From Thinopyrum elongatum (lineage: Eukaryota; Streptophyta; Magnoliopsida; Poales; Poaceae): a stretch of 64,000 nt of DNA. Both the position numbers and the translations under genes were made by a program. Below the pieces are notes generated by a model. The model was not told the DNA's origin, did no database searches, and saw only the letters and a list, made by a program, of their open reading frames with translations. Positions 11,567 to 23,644 of this stretch are shown here, piece after piece (position 1 is the stretch's first letter; the number at the start of each line of letters is the position of its first letter). The stretch spans positions 234,000,807 to 234,064,806 of the forward strand of contig CM022300.1 of assembly GCA_011799875.1 (NCBI GenBank), written 5' to 3'.

Positions 11567-12116
11567 AGCAGACATGAAGCTTAGACTTGACCACCACTAC
11601 TATGTTAATCTGAAGTAGAACTTTGAACCACTACTATGTCAATCTGACGTAGTGTTGTACAGTAGTTCGATGGGATCATGCTAGATGCAGTATGACCTTA
11701 CATAGGCTTTTCTTTGAACTTTGTTGTGTGTGTGAATTGATTTGTCATGATTGTTGAATGCAAATTATTTCTTTGAATTGTGTGAAGTACGAATTATGTA
11801 GACGTAACTAGAGGCCTACCCAATTAATGATGGAAGTTAGAAGAACGCCACTGAGGAGTTACGATGAGAACAGTGGGAAGATAGGAAACTTCGGAAGAAG
11901 TGAGAACATAGTATTAGACTACGAACAGACCCTAGGTGTAAACGCATCTATGTGTTATACTAACAGCCACACGACGCTAAGAATATTAACAGCCATATGA
12001 GGCTATATATACTGCTAGTGGGATTAGCATAAGGGTATCTATCTATCTCGTCTATTCCCTCTCGACCCTAACCCAGGCCACCCAATACCCCAGAGTGACA
12101 ACATGGACCCGAGCGA

Positions 12117-13580
12117 TTGATTTTGTCCATACCAGCAACCAGAGCAGAGATTAGCGATTGGATCACCGCTATTGAACAAGAGATGGTGAAGGACAAGATC
12201 AGATGCAGAGACAAGATTCATTATGCCCATTCATATCTAGCAGGGAATGCATTGAATTGGTACCGAGAGTGCACAACAACGGAAAGAGCAGGAGAATCGT
12301 TCACATGGGGAAAGTTTAAGAAGGAGATTAGAAGAGCAGTTGGACTCATAAGATTGGAGGAGAAGCCCAAACCTGGAGGAGATGATCTAGCTAGGAAGTT
12401 AGACTGTAAGGATGATGAAGGTGATTTTGAGAGCCTTACGTTCTCATGATCAGCCACCCAGTCAGAAGCAGAACAGTGTGTCCAGGAGATGGAAGCACAC
12501 ATGAGGACTAGTGCCATAGAAGAGAAGCATATGGTACGCTATGCCATGATGCACCTAACTGATGAAGCCGCAACTTGGTGGGAGATGCAGCAGATGATCG
12601 ATGAGAAGCAGAAGAACCTCACCTAAAAGGAATTTGGAGCAGTGTTGTTGAGATCCTGACTTGTTACACCGACACCTAAGATGTCGGTGCAAGAAGGAGG
12701 GAAGTTTGATGTCTGTGTTATCTGTGGAAAACTTGGACACACCCAAGAAGGACACCAGGATGAATGCCCTTGTTGTGAAGAGAGCCATCGAGAAGGAGAA
12801 TGCCCCATGATGGAAGTCATGGGTTTCCTATGTGAGGGAACAGATCATGTTCCAACACATTGTGAAATTTATTTTGATATACTGTTGGCAACACAGCAGC
12901 AGAGGAAAACCTTGGAAGAAGCCTTAGAAACCAGGAAGAAGTTGAAGGAGTCAATGCAGACTCAGGAGGAAGCCTTAGCAACTACAGATGATACTAAGGA
13001 GAAGAAAGCAATATTGGATGATTAGGAACCCGAGAGACACGCCAAAGAAGGACTCGTAGAAGGAGAAATAGCACCCGATCAGCGTGAAGGAGTTGCCACA
13101 CCCATTGTGGAAGAAGAAGAAGCATCAACCCCAAAAGAGACATCACCAGATAAAGGAAGGATAAAATCCAGACCCCTGAAGAGGAAGAGCTGCATTGTGA
13201 TTGTGCAGTATGTGGAGGAGAAACATCACTATTCAAGAGATGTAAGAGGAAGCAGAGAGGTCTGCAAGACACCGAGACTGTATAAATTGACCCACAAGAG
13301 ATGGAGACCATGTTGGCAGAATGGGAAGCAAAGAAGAAGAAGGTCGGACCTTGGAGAGACATGAGTTTGGTAGAATGTTTTAGTTGTAAGGAATATGGAC
13401 ATTTCGCTAAGGACTGTCCACAGAAGCGAATGGCCCGCATGCAGAAAGCAAACCGGAGGAAACCATCTATTGTTCCAAGGATGCATAGAGCGATCAACAT
13501 TCAGAGTCGCCTACGAGGAAGTGTTTGGAATAGAATCAGAGGGCAACCAGATCTGCGAGAAAGACTTAGTCAGCAATAGA
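12117..13580 (+). pseudogene. Decayed gag-like region with zinc knuckle
   Basis: Frames at 12117-12449, 12681-13025 and 13301-13580 look like pieces of gag. The first contains a capsid-like module (LAGNALNWYREC then FTWGKFKKEI). A second module of the same kind follows at about 12535-12660 (LTDEAATWWEM). Cys/His-rich sequence occurs at 12710-12850 (CVICGKLGHTQEGHQDEC). A canonical knuckle CFSCKEYGHFAKDC is encoded near 13375-13420. Several stops and frameshifts separate them. Gag would bind element RNA through the knuckles. Two capsid-like modules in one element are unusual. Confidence 0.6.
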
Positions 13581-13699
13581 GGAACCCAGCACCGAGAACT
13601 AGAGCGAGCCTCACGCTCAGAGACAGAATTAGCAAAAACTCTAGAGGAGGAAGGACCTGAAGCCATCAACAATCCCAGTACCATTGGAAACCTTTAGCC

Positions 13700-15419
13700 A
13701 TAGGATGTGTACTAGTAGGAACATCCTTAGACTTGTATTAGCCAAAGTAGTAGTTATGATGTAATGGAAGTACGGGCAGATATGTATCGGCACAATTATC
13801 AAGGAATGAATATCTTGTTGACCCATTTTCATATTGCCACACACCATAACCGAGACGAGAGAGACTAAATTGGACACCTCAATTAGCAGAAAAGGAAAAA
13901 AGGACACCAACTAGCGAGTATCAGACCCGTCAGACGAACAATAACTGCCACCCTACGGTGAAGTAAACCAAAGGGCAACTAATTGGAACCTTGACCAGAG
14001 AAGTATCATTGTTTCCAGAAGGAGGAATGGAGTCTATAAGGAAGATTGTGTTGTTAGGAAACCCCATTATGGATATTAAGGACTGTGAAGGGGATACCTT
14101 GAGTTAGGATGTTCTTATACCTTGAGAGGCCAAGCATGTCAGGAGTACAGAACCCCAATAGCCAGTGAGCATGACTGAATGGAACAGATGTTGCAATGAC
14201 CAGATCACCGTGCAACAGGCACCAGAACCCAGATGGATATGATAGTTTTGTAAGGAAGGTGGTATAAGTGTGACTGAATTGGAGTAATATGACCCTACGG
14301 ATGACAGCGCAAGTGTGTCACATTGGGGGACAGAATCGTTAAGGAAACGATAATTGATAGCTAATGCTATAGGAAAATGTTGCCATCTAAAAGTTGTGAG
14401 TTAACGTTAGACGTCGTCATTGCAAGACCAAAGGAGTTTCAGAAGATCCAGACACGAAGCATGGAGCAGGAAGGACTTCAAGAATGCTTGTGAGGAAGAC
14501 CGAGTATTAGGATTACGAAGATTTCCAAACCCTATGGCTGGTAATGATTGGGGTATGCCATGAGTTGATCGCCATGATGTCTATTATTATTCGCCTTACT
14601 ATGAGGAGCGGATAGTCTTGAGCAAGACACACCTATAGTTGAGAAATGACGTATGCCAAGAACCTTGATGGAATAGTACGTGACCCCGTACAGGTAACCG
14701 TTCCCAAACGTAGGTCTAGCGGTGAGTAAGAGCCCGACCGAACCAGGAAGGGTCCATATATCGGAAGACCACCCATGCTAAGGAATTTCAAGAATCGGGA
14801 GTGGAAACAAGGATAGTAAGAATAACCCAGAACCACAGACGGTAATGGGAATTGATCGTTGGATTTTACCCATGAATCAGATGAGTAGCCAAGGATGGCA
14901 GTAAATGACTGAATAGTAGTTTGTTGACAAGATGCTTACATGATTATACTTGCCTAAGGAATCACGAAGTAATGGACAGGCCAGTATCTGAGAGAATGAC
15001 AGGATGGTACAGACAAGAACTACCAAAAGGAAGAGCATGACTAATATGATGGTATGAGCACAACCAAATCTATAGAGACAGTTGACCCGTCGAAATAGAA
15101 GAACAAAAGACCTATTAAGCCGGTAGATGATAACATAATTATAGAATCTGAATAGACCCTAGTAACAATACCCAAGGAGTGAGAAGCTACAGGAGACCCT
15201 AACCTTAATCTCTTTTAAGGGTGGTGGCAACCTGGAACACAAGAGACCAAGATTGCATGGATAGTTCCGGGAGGCATTACACACCCCAACCAGACCCCAG
15301 TAAAAGGAAGCCCCGAAAAATAGAGCTACCAACCACATAATTTTCTTGAAGACAGTATGGATTGCTAAGGATGAAGAGCCCAAGAACACAAGAGTACAAG
15401 TGATATTGACCTTGCCCAG
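13700..15419. other. Internal region of the long-LTR element without recognisable genes
   Basis: All frames on both strands are short. I found no protease, reverse transcriptase or integrase motif. It is either pol decayed beyond recognition or a naturally non-coding interior. Confidence 0.5.
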
Positions 15420-16908
15420 TGATATGCCTCCAACGTATCTATAATTTTTGATTGTTCCATGCTATTATAGTATCAATCTTGGATATTTTATATGCAATTA
15501 TATATCATTTTTTGGGACTAACCTACTAACTTAGTGCCAAGTGCCAGTTGCTATTTTTTTGCATGTTTTTGGTTTTCCAGGAAATCAGTACCAAACGAAG
15601 TCCAAATGCCACGAAACTTTTTGATGATTTTTTAGAAATAAGAGACCCTAGAAGCTTCGGGAGGAAGTCAGAAGGCGAAGGAGGTGGCCACGAGCCACTA
15701 GGGCGCACCCTGGTGCCTCATGGGCCCACCTTTGCTCCGTTTGACCTAATTCCGCCTCTATAAATTCTCTAAAACTGAGAGACCAATAGAGAGACACCCA
15801 AAACACTTTTTTTGCCACCGCAAGTTTCTGTTCTCGGGAGATCCCATCTAGAGGCCTTTTCCGGCACTCTGCCGGAGGGGGAATCGATCACGGAGGGCTT
15901 CTACATCAACCTTGTTGCCCTTCCGATGTTGTGTGAGTAGTTTACCATAGACCTATGGGTGCATAGCTAGTAGCTAGATGGCTTCTTCTCTCTCTTTGAT
16001 CTTCAATACAATGTTCTCCTCGATGTTCTTGGAGATCTATTCGATGTAATCCTTTTTTGTGGTGTTTTTGTTGGGATCCGATGAATTGTGAGTTTATGAT
16101 CAGATTATCCATGAATATTATTTGAGTCTTCTCTGAACTCTTTTATGCATGATTATTATAGCTTTGTATTTCTGTTTGATCTATTGATTTAGTTTGGCGA
16201 ACTAGATTGATTTATCTTGCAACGGGAGAGGTGCTTTGTGATGGGTTCAATCTTGCGGTGATCTATATCCCAATGACAGAAGGGGACAAGACACGTATAT
16301 GTATTATTGCCATTAAGGATAAAACGATGGGGTTTATTCATATTGCTTGAGTTTACTTTGTCTACATCATGTCATCTTGCTTAAGGCGTTACTCCGTTCT
16401 TTATGAACTTAATACTCTAGATGCATGCTGGATAGCTGTCGATGTGTGGAGTAATAGTAGTAGATGCAGGCAGAAGTCGGTCTACTTGTCTCACACGTGA
16501 TGCCTATATTCATGATCATTGCCTTGGATATCGTCATGATTATTCATTTTTCTATCAATTGCCCAATAGTATTTTGTTTACCCACTGTATGCTATTTTCA
16601 AGAGAGAAGCCTCTAGTGAAAACTTTGGCCCCCGAGTCTATTTGTATCATATATTAAAATCCAAAAATACCTTGCTGCAATTTTATTTACTTTACTTCAT
16701 TTTGTGTTTTTGTTTATCTATCTATCACTACAAGATTTGATCCCTGCAATTAACCGCCGAGGGATTGCCAACCCCTTGTTTGTGTTGGATGCAAGTATTT
16801 GTTGTTTTGTGTGTAGGTACTGCTAACGAGGTGTTGCATGGTTCTCCTACTAGATTGATAACCTTGGTTCTTAACTAAGGGAAATCCCAACGCAGCTCAC
16901 AAGTAGCA
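15420..16908 (+). repeat. 5' LTR of the gypsy-type element
   Basis: The start TGATATGCCTCC resembles the TGATACGTCTCC start of the LTR at 40962. A TATAAAT box lies at 15759-15765. The exact right end is set by position before the primer site (CA at 16908) and could be off by some bases. Confidence 0.7.
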
Positions 16909-16919
16909 GGAAGAATTTC

Positions 16920-16937
16920 TGGCGCCGTTGCCGGGGA
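16920..16937 (+). other. Primer-binding site
   Basis: TGGCGCCGTTGCCGGGGA, the primer site common to many Triticeae gypsy elements. The same sequence recurs at 42673. Confidence 0.8.
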
Positions 16938-17113
16938 GACATCATCAACATCTATCAGGTACCATCGCATAAACTTTCATCTCCTTGCATTTACATTATT
17001 TGCCATATGCCTCTCATTTTCATCTCCCCCACTTCTAAAATGTTTTCACAAAAACACAAAAACATTTTCCGTTTGCCTTTTTGCTTGTGTGCTTATTTGC
17101 TTGTTTTGTCACT

Positions 17114-17673
17114 ATGACCGACATTACTATCCCTCCTTTGTCTCCGGACTTTGAAGTTCTTTACTTCAAGCAAAATCAAGGAGAAAATTTGAAAGATGTT
17201 TAGTATAGAATGATGGAATCTTATCGTATTTGCACTATAAAAGGGGATATGAAATTTAGCTTCAAAATTTTTATGTAGGGCTCACCATGCCTAATAGACA
17301 ACTTTTGGATTTTGCTACAAAAGGGAATTTATTGAAAGTGATTCCATCTTTGCTTATGAAATAGTGGAAGGAATAGTGGGAACCCCACCTCCACAAAAGG
17401 ATTTAATTACGCTCAAGAGGGAATTCAGATCTTGGAAAAATTGGGTGATATGCAGAAAAATTTGGTTGAGTTGCAAAAATCTGGTGAACCTCTCAAAAAC
17501 ATTAGTGGGAATCTCAACCGCATGAATACATTGTTTACTCTTTGCAATAACCATTTGATGCTTTAGATATACAAATTGCTTCATTTTCTAAAAATAATGG
17601 GAAGCGTAAGGAACGCCCAGGGTTTGAGAAAAACCCCATAAAGATAGCAAAAACTAAAGATGACAACCCTTGA
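17114..17673 (+). pseudogene. Gag-like remnant of a non-autonomous gypsy element
   Basis: The start MTDITIPPLSPDFE and later YRMMESYRICTIKG and LLDFATKGNLLKVIPS resemble the N-terminal gag-like proteins of Triticeae gypsy elements. The frame is broken by stops from the fourth line of codons onward and shifts at least twice. No zinc knuckle, protease or polymerase follows. Confidence 0.5.
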
Positions 17674-17715
17674 AACTATGCATTACGCCTAGCTAGGGGC
17701 GTAAAACAATAGCGC

Positions 17716-17940
17716 TTGTTGGGAGGCAACCCAATAGTTATCTTAATTTTTCTAGTTAGTTTTCTGTTTTTTGGTGTGCACACAATTATGCTACTGTTAT
17801 GGTTGTGTTTTTGTGTTTAAATTAATGTTTGTGCCAAGTAAAGCCTTTGGGATGATTCAGAAGATAGTTGCTTTGATTCTGTGGGAAAACATAAACTTAA
17901 CTAGAAAAATTAAGATAACTATTGGGTTGCCTCCCAACAA
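17716..17940. repeat. Perfect 43-bp inverted repeat with 139-bp spacer
   Basis: The arm 17716-17758 is the exact reverse complement of 17898-17940. Each arm includes TTGTTGGGAGGCAACCC, itself partly palindromic. The spacer carries the usual 3' internal sequence of these gypsy elements (GCCAAGTAAAGCC). Confidence 0.9.
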
Positions 17941-18251
17941 TCATCTTTGCTGAACAAACCTTTTTGAGAGGGACACACATTATATTCGTGATTTGTTAGA
18001 ATATTTTATGTGCTTCACTTATATCTTTTGAGCTAGGCAGTTGCTCTAGTGCTTCACTTATATCTTTTAGAGCACGATGCTTGACTTACACTACTGCAGG
18101 ATGCTGCTAACGCGACACTACGATCAGAGACCCTTTGACGAAATTGTGTGCGATGCATTAATTGCAAACGGGGATGTAAAAAAACCGTCAAAAAAAGATG
18201 CAAAATGTTTGCGATGGCGGAGACATCAAACACGGTTCAGATTTTAGTTGC

Positions 18252-18671
18252 GTGTGCGATGCAGGGCACACGGATGATCCATATGAACTATTTGCTATGA
18301 GACAGAATAACAGAAACGGGCAGCCATATCAAGGTGTGTGCGATATACGGCATACAGTTCGCTCAGATGAACTGTTTGCTATTAGGGAGTGCAACAGAAA
18401 CGGTTAGCCAGATCAAGGTGTGTGTGATATACGGCATACGGTTCACTCGGACGAACTATTTTTGATTAGGGAACACAACAGAAATAGTTCAACTTAAAAA
18501 GATGTGTGTGATATGCGGCATACAGTTCACATAGATGAACTGTTTGCGATGAGCCAAAAGAACACAAACTAGTCGTGTAAACAAGATGTGTGTGATACGC
18601 GGCAAACAGCCCACTCGGATGAACTATTTGCGATGAGAAATTACAGCACAGACGGTTACTACAGTTAATTC
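18252..18671. repeat. 84-bp tandem array, five copies
   Basis: Copies begin with GTGTG(C/T)GAT at 18252, 18336, 18420, 18504 and 18588, exactly 84 bp apart, and a sixth, divergent unit starts at 18672. Each unit holds a GAACTATTTG or GAACTGTTTG block about 30 bases in. Position next to the left terminus fits a subterminal transposase-binding array. Confidence 0.85.
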
Positions 18672-19062
18672 GTGTGTGATTCTGTGTGTACGAAAAACTT
18701 TGAAAATTGCAAACTAGTTGCTTGCGGTGGCTAGGAGTATCGCACATGATGTGTCTGCGAGTACTCGTGTGCGATGATTAGTAAGTTACACATACGTTTC
18801 CTTATGTTAACACGTGTGTGAATTTGCAATATGGACAATTAATATGCAAATGCCTTCTGGACATCGGTGCTGATTGCCACGTCCAAAACATGGGCGTCCT
18901 CTACTCTACCGCTCTACCGGGGACACGCTTAAACTCAATGAACTGTGTACAATACTAATACTTTCCATGAAAATTTAAGAACTTGGCTAACAGCATTTGA
19001 GTAACATATATATAGTGGTTACACTATTCGATAAAAGGAGGATCTTCGTAACACGGTTTTGA

Positions 19063-19202
19063 CAACCATATGGTCCATATCTACATACTTAACATAGTAA
19101 CAACTATCACATTTTAAGAGGCTGAGGGCCAACAACCATATGGTCCATATCTACATACTTAACATAGTAACATCTAGCACATTTTAAGAGGCTGAGGGAG
19201 CT
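19063..19202. repeat. 70-bp tandem duplication
   Basis: Two copies beginning CAACCATATGGTCC start at 19063 and 19133. They lie just downstream of the stop of the minus-strand B3-like gene, in its probable 3' untranslated region. Confidence 0.8.
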
Positions 19203-19220
19203 GAGGGCCAACAACCACAA

Positions 19221-20700
19221 CTATCCGCTGGAAGCAGCTTGATCACGGCGACTCGACATATCGTCAATGAAAAGGAAGAACCCTCCTGTGCCTTGGTAGA
19301 GCATGAGTAGAACAGTGTCTCCAATTTTCCAATATGGATGCATTGCCACGAAAAGTGAGAACTTGTTAATTTGAATGGTTCCATTTCTGCGGGAAATGCA
19401 ATACCTTGCAATCACTTTGGCGTTATTAGCAGGCACAAGTGTAATTCGACCACGCCGGGAAATCGATCCAGGAACAGCTACAGCGGGCAATTTCTGTTGA
19501 AATGTAGAATAAAAACCAATTGTAACATATCGTTGAAGATATATATAGTTTATGAGCATCAACATAAAAATAAGACTTTGTACCAGCGTTTTGTGCACAC
19601 AATTGGTCTTGTTCAATGTGTGCACCACATGTATAATTAATCCCATCCAAAATCCAGCGTTCATACGCTGTGCTATCTCTGTCAGATTATCAACAAAGTT
19701 TATGACATGCTTCAAGTCCTTCCAGTGAAATTTGGTACGCTTAGTAACATACAGATCATTAACTATGCATCCAACATATCCTGCTTAAAAGGTGGAAAGG
19801 TATTATTTATTCAGAACATGGCAGAAGAATATATAGTGCGCATAAATTGGTAAATAGAATTTGTTACTGCCTAGGAACAAAGTCAGAAAATGAAATCACA
19901 ATTGGTTGCTTAAATAGTGATCAATTAGTCAGAACAAATACTCCGATTTTGCTAAGTAATATGCCAGCATGGAGAAAGTTGAAAGGACACTAACCTCAAT
20001 CAGACTTTGATCGGCTGATGACGTTGGGGAAGTAAAGATCCATGTTAATTAGACCAGGCTGTGGTGCACACACTAGAATTTTATTGCCAACTTTCAGTTC
20101 ATAACACTTAGACATTTTTCTCCAAAGGTCCACATCAAAATAGGAGTGACCATCTTTATCAAGTTTTACGCTAACTGTCATTGTAAATCCATGCTGCGTT
20201 GTCAATATGACATCCATGGAGTCATCAACAAAGTAAAGCCCAAGATTTCCTTCTACTCCTGTTCTTGCAAAGCAAGGGATGTACTGCTTAAAATGAAAAT
20301 TAAGATCGTAAATTAGATATATTGAAATAACAGAGCAAGATGCAAATATGGGAGTAACTGATAGAACAGATCAATATATAGATGAAAGCAAAGTACAAAA
20401 ATATATAATTAAAAATAAATAATGTAACAATGATTTGATGCAAATATGAGAGTAACTGAATGAACAATACATCATAAATTTGCCTAATATAGGGGAAAAA
20501 ATCGGCTTCGACATCTAGGCTGCACATGGCACCGTACCTTTCATCCAAATATAGCAATAGAGGTACAAATTTAGGCCATGCCGACCATGGTAGGGTGAGA
20601 TTGAACATACCGCTCCCTGAAGTCATCCAGAATGGTGAGATAGAACTTCGTTTCCGACTGGCCGCGACCACACTTGCCTGATTTGTGCTTGCACTGTGGA
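19221..20700 (-). pseudogene. Two-domain B3-like gene, three exons, broken
   Basis: Reading leftward, the first exon (about 20700-20300) has KFYLTILDDFRERY and, in a shifted frame, PKFVPLLLYLDERYG, the first half of a B3-like fold. The second exon (about 20279-19995, after acceptor TTTTAAGCAG) continues with FARTGVEGNLGLYFVDD and YFDVDLWRKMSKCYELKVG, the second half. The third exon (from about 19493, acceptor TTTCAACAG) encodes another B3-like domain with LPAVAVPGSISRRGR and HPYWKIGDTVLLML, ending at the stop 19221. A frameshift in exon 1 and a TGA just before the exon 2 donor break it. B3 domains bind DNA in plant nuclei; a role here is inference. Identification rests on spacing and hydrophobic pattern. 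Confidence 0.5.
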
Positions 20701-21155
20701 CACATGAATGAAAACCCTCGAATTAGCTAGAAGAAAAATGAATCCACGATGATTTCCGCCGGTTGATTAACAGCGACGGACGGACTGCGATAAGAGATGA
20801 GTGAATATTTCGCTAAATTGATTACCTTCTCCATGAGAAAAATCCCCGGCCCAATCTCGCAGAAAACCCCAATCGACCAGAGTCTAGAATGTTGATTCAA
20901 GTCGGTGCAGATAGGCGGCAGCAAGCGGTAGGGGCGAAATCCCGTGCCGTTTGGAGCGCGACCTCCGCCCATCGACGACAGCCGTCGAGCTTAGGGTGGC
21001 CGCCACGATAGAAGTTGATGAGGTGCAGAGTTGCGGAGGAGTCCGCGGCGAGTGGGTGGGGACGAAGTGGGCCAGGGTTTTCTTTTTTCCTTTTGCATGT
21101 GTGGGTGAACACACACGGTTCGCAGAGGCGATGGAGATGAATCGTGTGCGATAGT
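20701..21155 (-). promoter_or_regulatory. Upstream region of the two-B3 gene
   Basis: This GC-rich stretch lies on the 5' side of the minus-strand gene. It contains a CACACACGGTTCGCAGAGG to CGTGTGCGATAG block (about 21108-21154) that recurs in altered form at 23480-23521, upstream of the next gene. No convincing start codon joins it to the exon at 20700. Confidence 0.35.
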
Positions 21156-23330
21156 AAATCACCGTGATTGAAGGGGAATCCAAATTTCCTTTGTCCTTTG
21201 TCCATGAGTTTTTTTCTACGATGAACATAAACCCTGCAAATCACCGTGTTCAAATTTGGCACTTTTTCGGGTTCATTTACAATATTTAGGGGATTATGTG
21301 CATTTTCTAGGCATTAATGCAGATAATTCAAATTCAAACAATCGGTGCATGAAAATGTGCACGAGAATGGTCTGGAAAACTGCTATTTAGTAAATTCTCA
21401 TGCCTTTTACAAGTAATGGACAGAGATTTCACAGAAATGTGTGGCAACAGTCAACCACAAACACGTCGTTTATTGGTTTTTCAACTGTAGAAAAATGAAA
21501 TACATGCTTGAAAAACATGACGGCTGGCATGGTGCCATGGTATAGCCTCACCATGCCCTGGTAAAAATTTGAGAAGGTTTGGCTTGTCGTCATGCACGCC
21601 ATTCATAAATCGAAACATCACCGAGGAATTTTCATGGTTTCGAGGGGGAAATCACTAAGATTGAAGGGGCCGGGAATCCAAATTTCCTTCCTAGTTTGTC
21701 ATTCAGTTTTTTCTACAATCAACATACCCCCTCCAATGCAACATGTTCAAATTTGGCATTTTTTCGGGCTCATTTACCATATTTAGGGGATTATGTGCAT
21801 TTTCTAGGCATTAATGCACATAATTCAAATTCGAATAATTGGTGCATGAAAAGGTGCACAAGAACGGTCTGGAAAACCATGCTCGTGGTATTTAGTAAAT
21901 TCTCATGCCTTTTACAAGGAATGGGCAGAGATTTCAAGGGAATGCGTGGCAATAGTCAACCACAAACGCGTCATTTACTGGGTTATCAACTATAGAAAAA
22001 TGAAATACGTTCTTGAAAAACATGATGTCTGGCATGGTGCCATGGTATGGCCTCACCGTGCCCTGGTAAAAAGCTGAGAAGGTTTGGTTTATGTCGTCAT
22101 GCACGCCCTTCATAAATCGAACCATCACCGAGGAAGTTTCATGGTTTCGAGGGGGAAATCACCAACATTGAAGGGGGATCCAAATTTCCGTCCTAGTTTG
22201 TCATTTAGTTTTTTTCCAACGATCAACATACCCCCTCCAATGCAATGTGTTCAAATTTGACATTTTTTCGGGCTCATTTACCATATTTAGGGGATTATGT
22301 GCATTTTCTAGGCATTAATGCACATAATTCAAATTCGAACAATCGGTGCATGAAAAGGTGCACAAGAACGGTCTGGAAAACCATGCTTTTGCTATTTAGT
22401 AAATTCTCATGCCTTTTACAAGGAATGGGCAGAGATTTCAAGGAAATATGTGGCAATAGTCAACCACAAACGCGTCGTTTACTGGGTTAACAACTATACA
22501 AAAATGAAATACATGCTTGGAAAACATGACGCCTGGCGTGGTGCCATGGCATGGCCTCACCGTGCCCTGGTAAAAATGTGAGAATGTTTGTCTTATGTCA
22601 TCATGCGCGCCTTTCATAAATCGAACCATCACCGATGAAGTTTCATGGTTTCGAGGGGGAAATCACCAAGATTGAAGGGGGGGGGTCCAAATTTCCTTTG
22701 TCCTTTGTCCATGAGTTTTTTTCTACGATGAACATACACCCTGCAAATCACCGTGTTCAAATTTGGCACTTTTCCGGCTTCATTTACCATATTTAGGGGA
22801 TTATGTGCATTTTCTAGGCATTAATGCACATAATTCAAGTTCAAACAATCGGTGCATGAAAGGGTGCACAAGAACGGCCTGGAAAACCATGCTCGTGCCA
22901 TTTAGTAAATTCTCATGCCTTTTACAAGGAATGGGCAGATATTTCGATGAAATGTGTGGCAATAGTCAACCACAAACGTTTGTTTATTGGGTTTTCAACT
23001 ATAGAAAAATGAAATAAATGCTTGAAAAACATGACGCCTAGCATGGTGCCATGGTATGCCCTCACCATGCCCTGGTAAAAATTTGAGAAGGTTTGGCTTA
23101 TGTCGTCATGCACGCCCTTCATAAATCGAACCATCACCGAGGAAGTTCCATGCTTTCGAGAGGGAAATCACCAAGATTGAAGGGGAATCCAAATTTTCTT
23201 TGTTCTTTGCCCTGGAGTTTTTTTCTACGATGAACAGACACCCTACAAATCATCGTGTTCAAATTTGGCATTTTTCCGGGCTCATTTACCATATTTAGGG
23301 GATTATGTGCATTTTCAAGGAATTTAGCGC
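21156..23330. repeat. Tandem array of about 505-bp units, 4.3 copies
   Basis: Units start with AAATCAC at 21156, 21649, 22156, 22660 and 23165, giving periods of 493, 507, 504 and 505. The last copy stops after about 165 bp. Shared landmarks include GGGGATTATGTGCATTTTC and TTTACAAGGAATGGGCAG. Open frames of 60-100 codons recur in each unit only because the units are repeated. No coding function is evident. Confidence 0.9.
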
Positions 23331-23644
23331 ATAAAAATCCAATCCAGCTACAGCTGCACGGGTGTGATGTGAGGGACGTGGATTGCCGTTCGATCGCGGC
23401 GCATCCTATGGTGCACACGTGCAATCTGCGTGGCTGGGGTTCCGGCCAATCATAACGCAACACACAATAGGCTCAACGCACACTGTTTCCGGAGGCGACG
23501 GAGATGAACCGTGTGCGATAATGAACGAGCAAAATTGTAAGGGAAGCCAAATTTCCTTCGTCGTTTGTCGTTGAGCTCTTAAAAACCACCGCACTGTATG
23601 GCTGCCCGGCCACTCCGTCCCAGAGCTCTCTCCAAGCGTCGTTC
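23331..23644 (+). promoter_or_regulatory. Probable promoter region of the small basic-protein gene
   Basis: GC-rich sequence follows the truncated last 505-bp unit. It has a CCGTGTGCGATAAT block at 23508-23521 and a weak TATA-like CTTAAAAAC near 23578. No coding frame. Confidence 0.35.

Larger units (their letters stand above)
5735..15419 (+). mobile_element. Non-autonomous gypsy-like element with a long LTR, right end missing
   Basis: A long LTR with TGTCAC and GTGACA ends is followed by a methionine-tRNA primer site and an internal region with decayed gag-like frames but no recognisable reverse transcriptase, RNase H or integrase. The preceding five bases are GTGTG. The matching right end is not present, because a second LTR begins at 15420. 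Removing the solo LTR and its duplication leaves an LTR of about 3.4 kb, unusually long. Large LTRs with gag-only or non-coding interiors are known in Triticeae, but I do not assign a family. Confidence 0.7.
15420..18088 (+). mobile_element. Gypsy-type non-autonomous element, left part only
   Basis: An LTR beginning TGATATGCCTCCAACG follows the possible target repeat CCCAG (15415-15419). Then come a primer site, a short broken gag-like region and a 3' internal stretch with GCTTGTTGGGAGGCAACCC and two copies of GTGCTTCACTTATATC. The CACTA-like element begins at 18089, and no continuation or right LTR was found beyond it. Confidence 0.75.

Noticed and set aside
18252..18671. CRISPR-like regular repeats
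   Set aside because: The whole 84-bp unit drifts evenly; there is no pattern of constant repeats with unique spacers, and the setting is a plant transposon.
21592..23137. Recurring 60-100 codon frames in the 505-bp units
   Set aside because: They recur because the DNA repeats; frames differ in ends and both strands are equally open.
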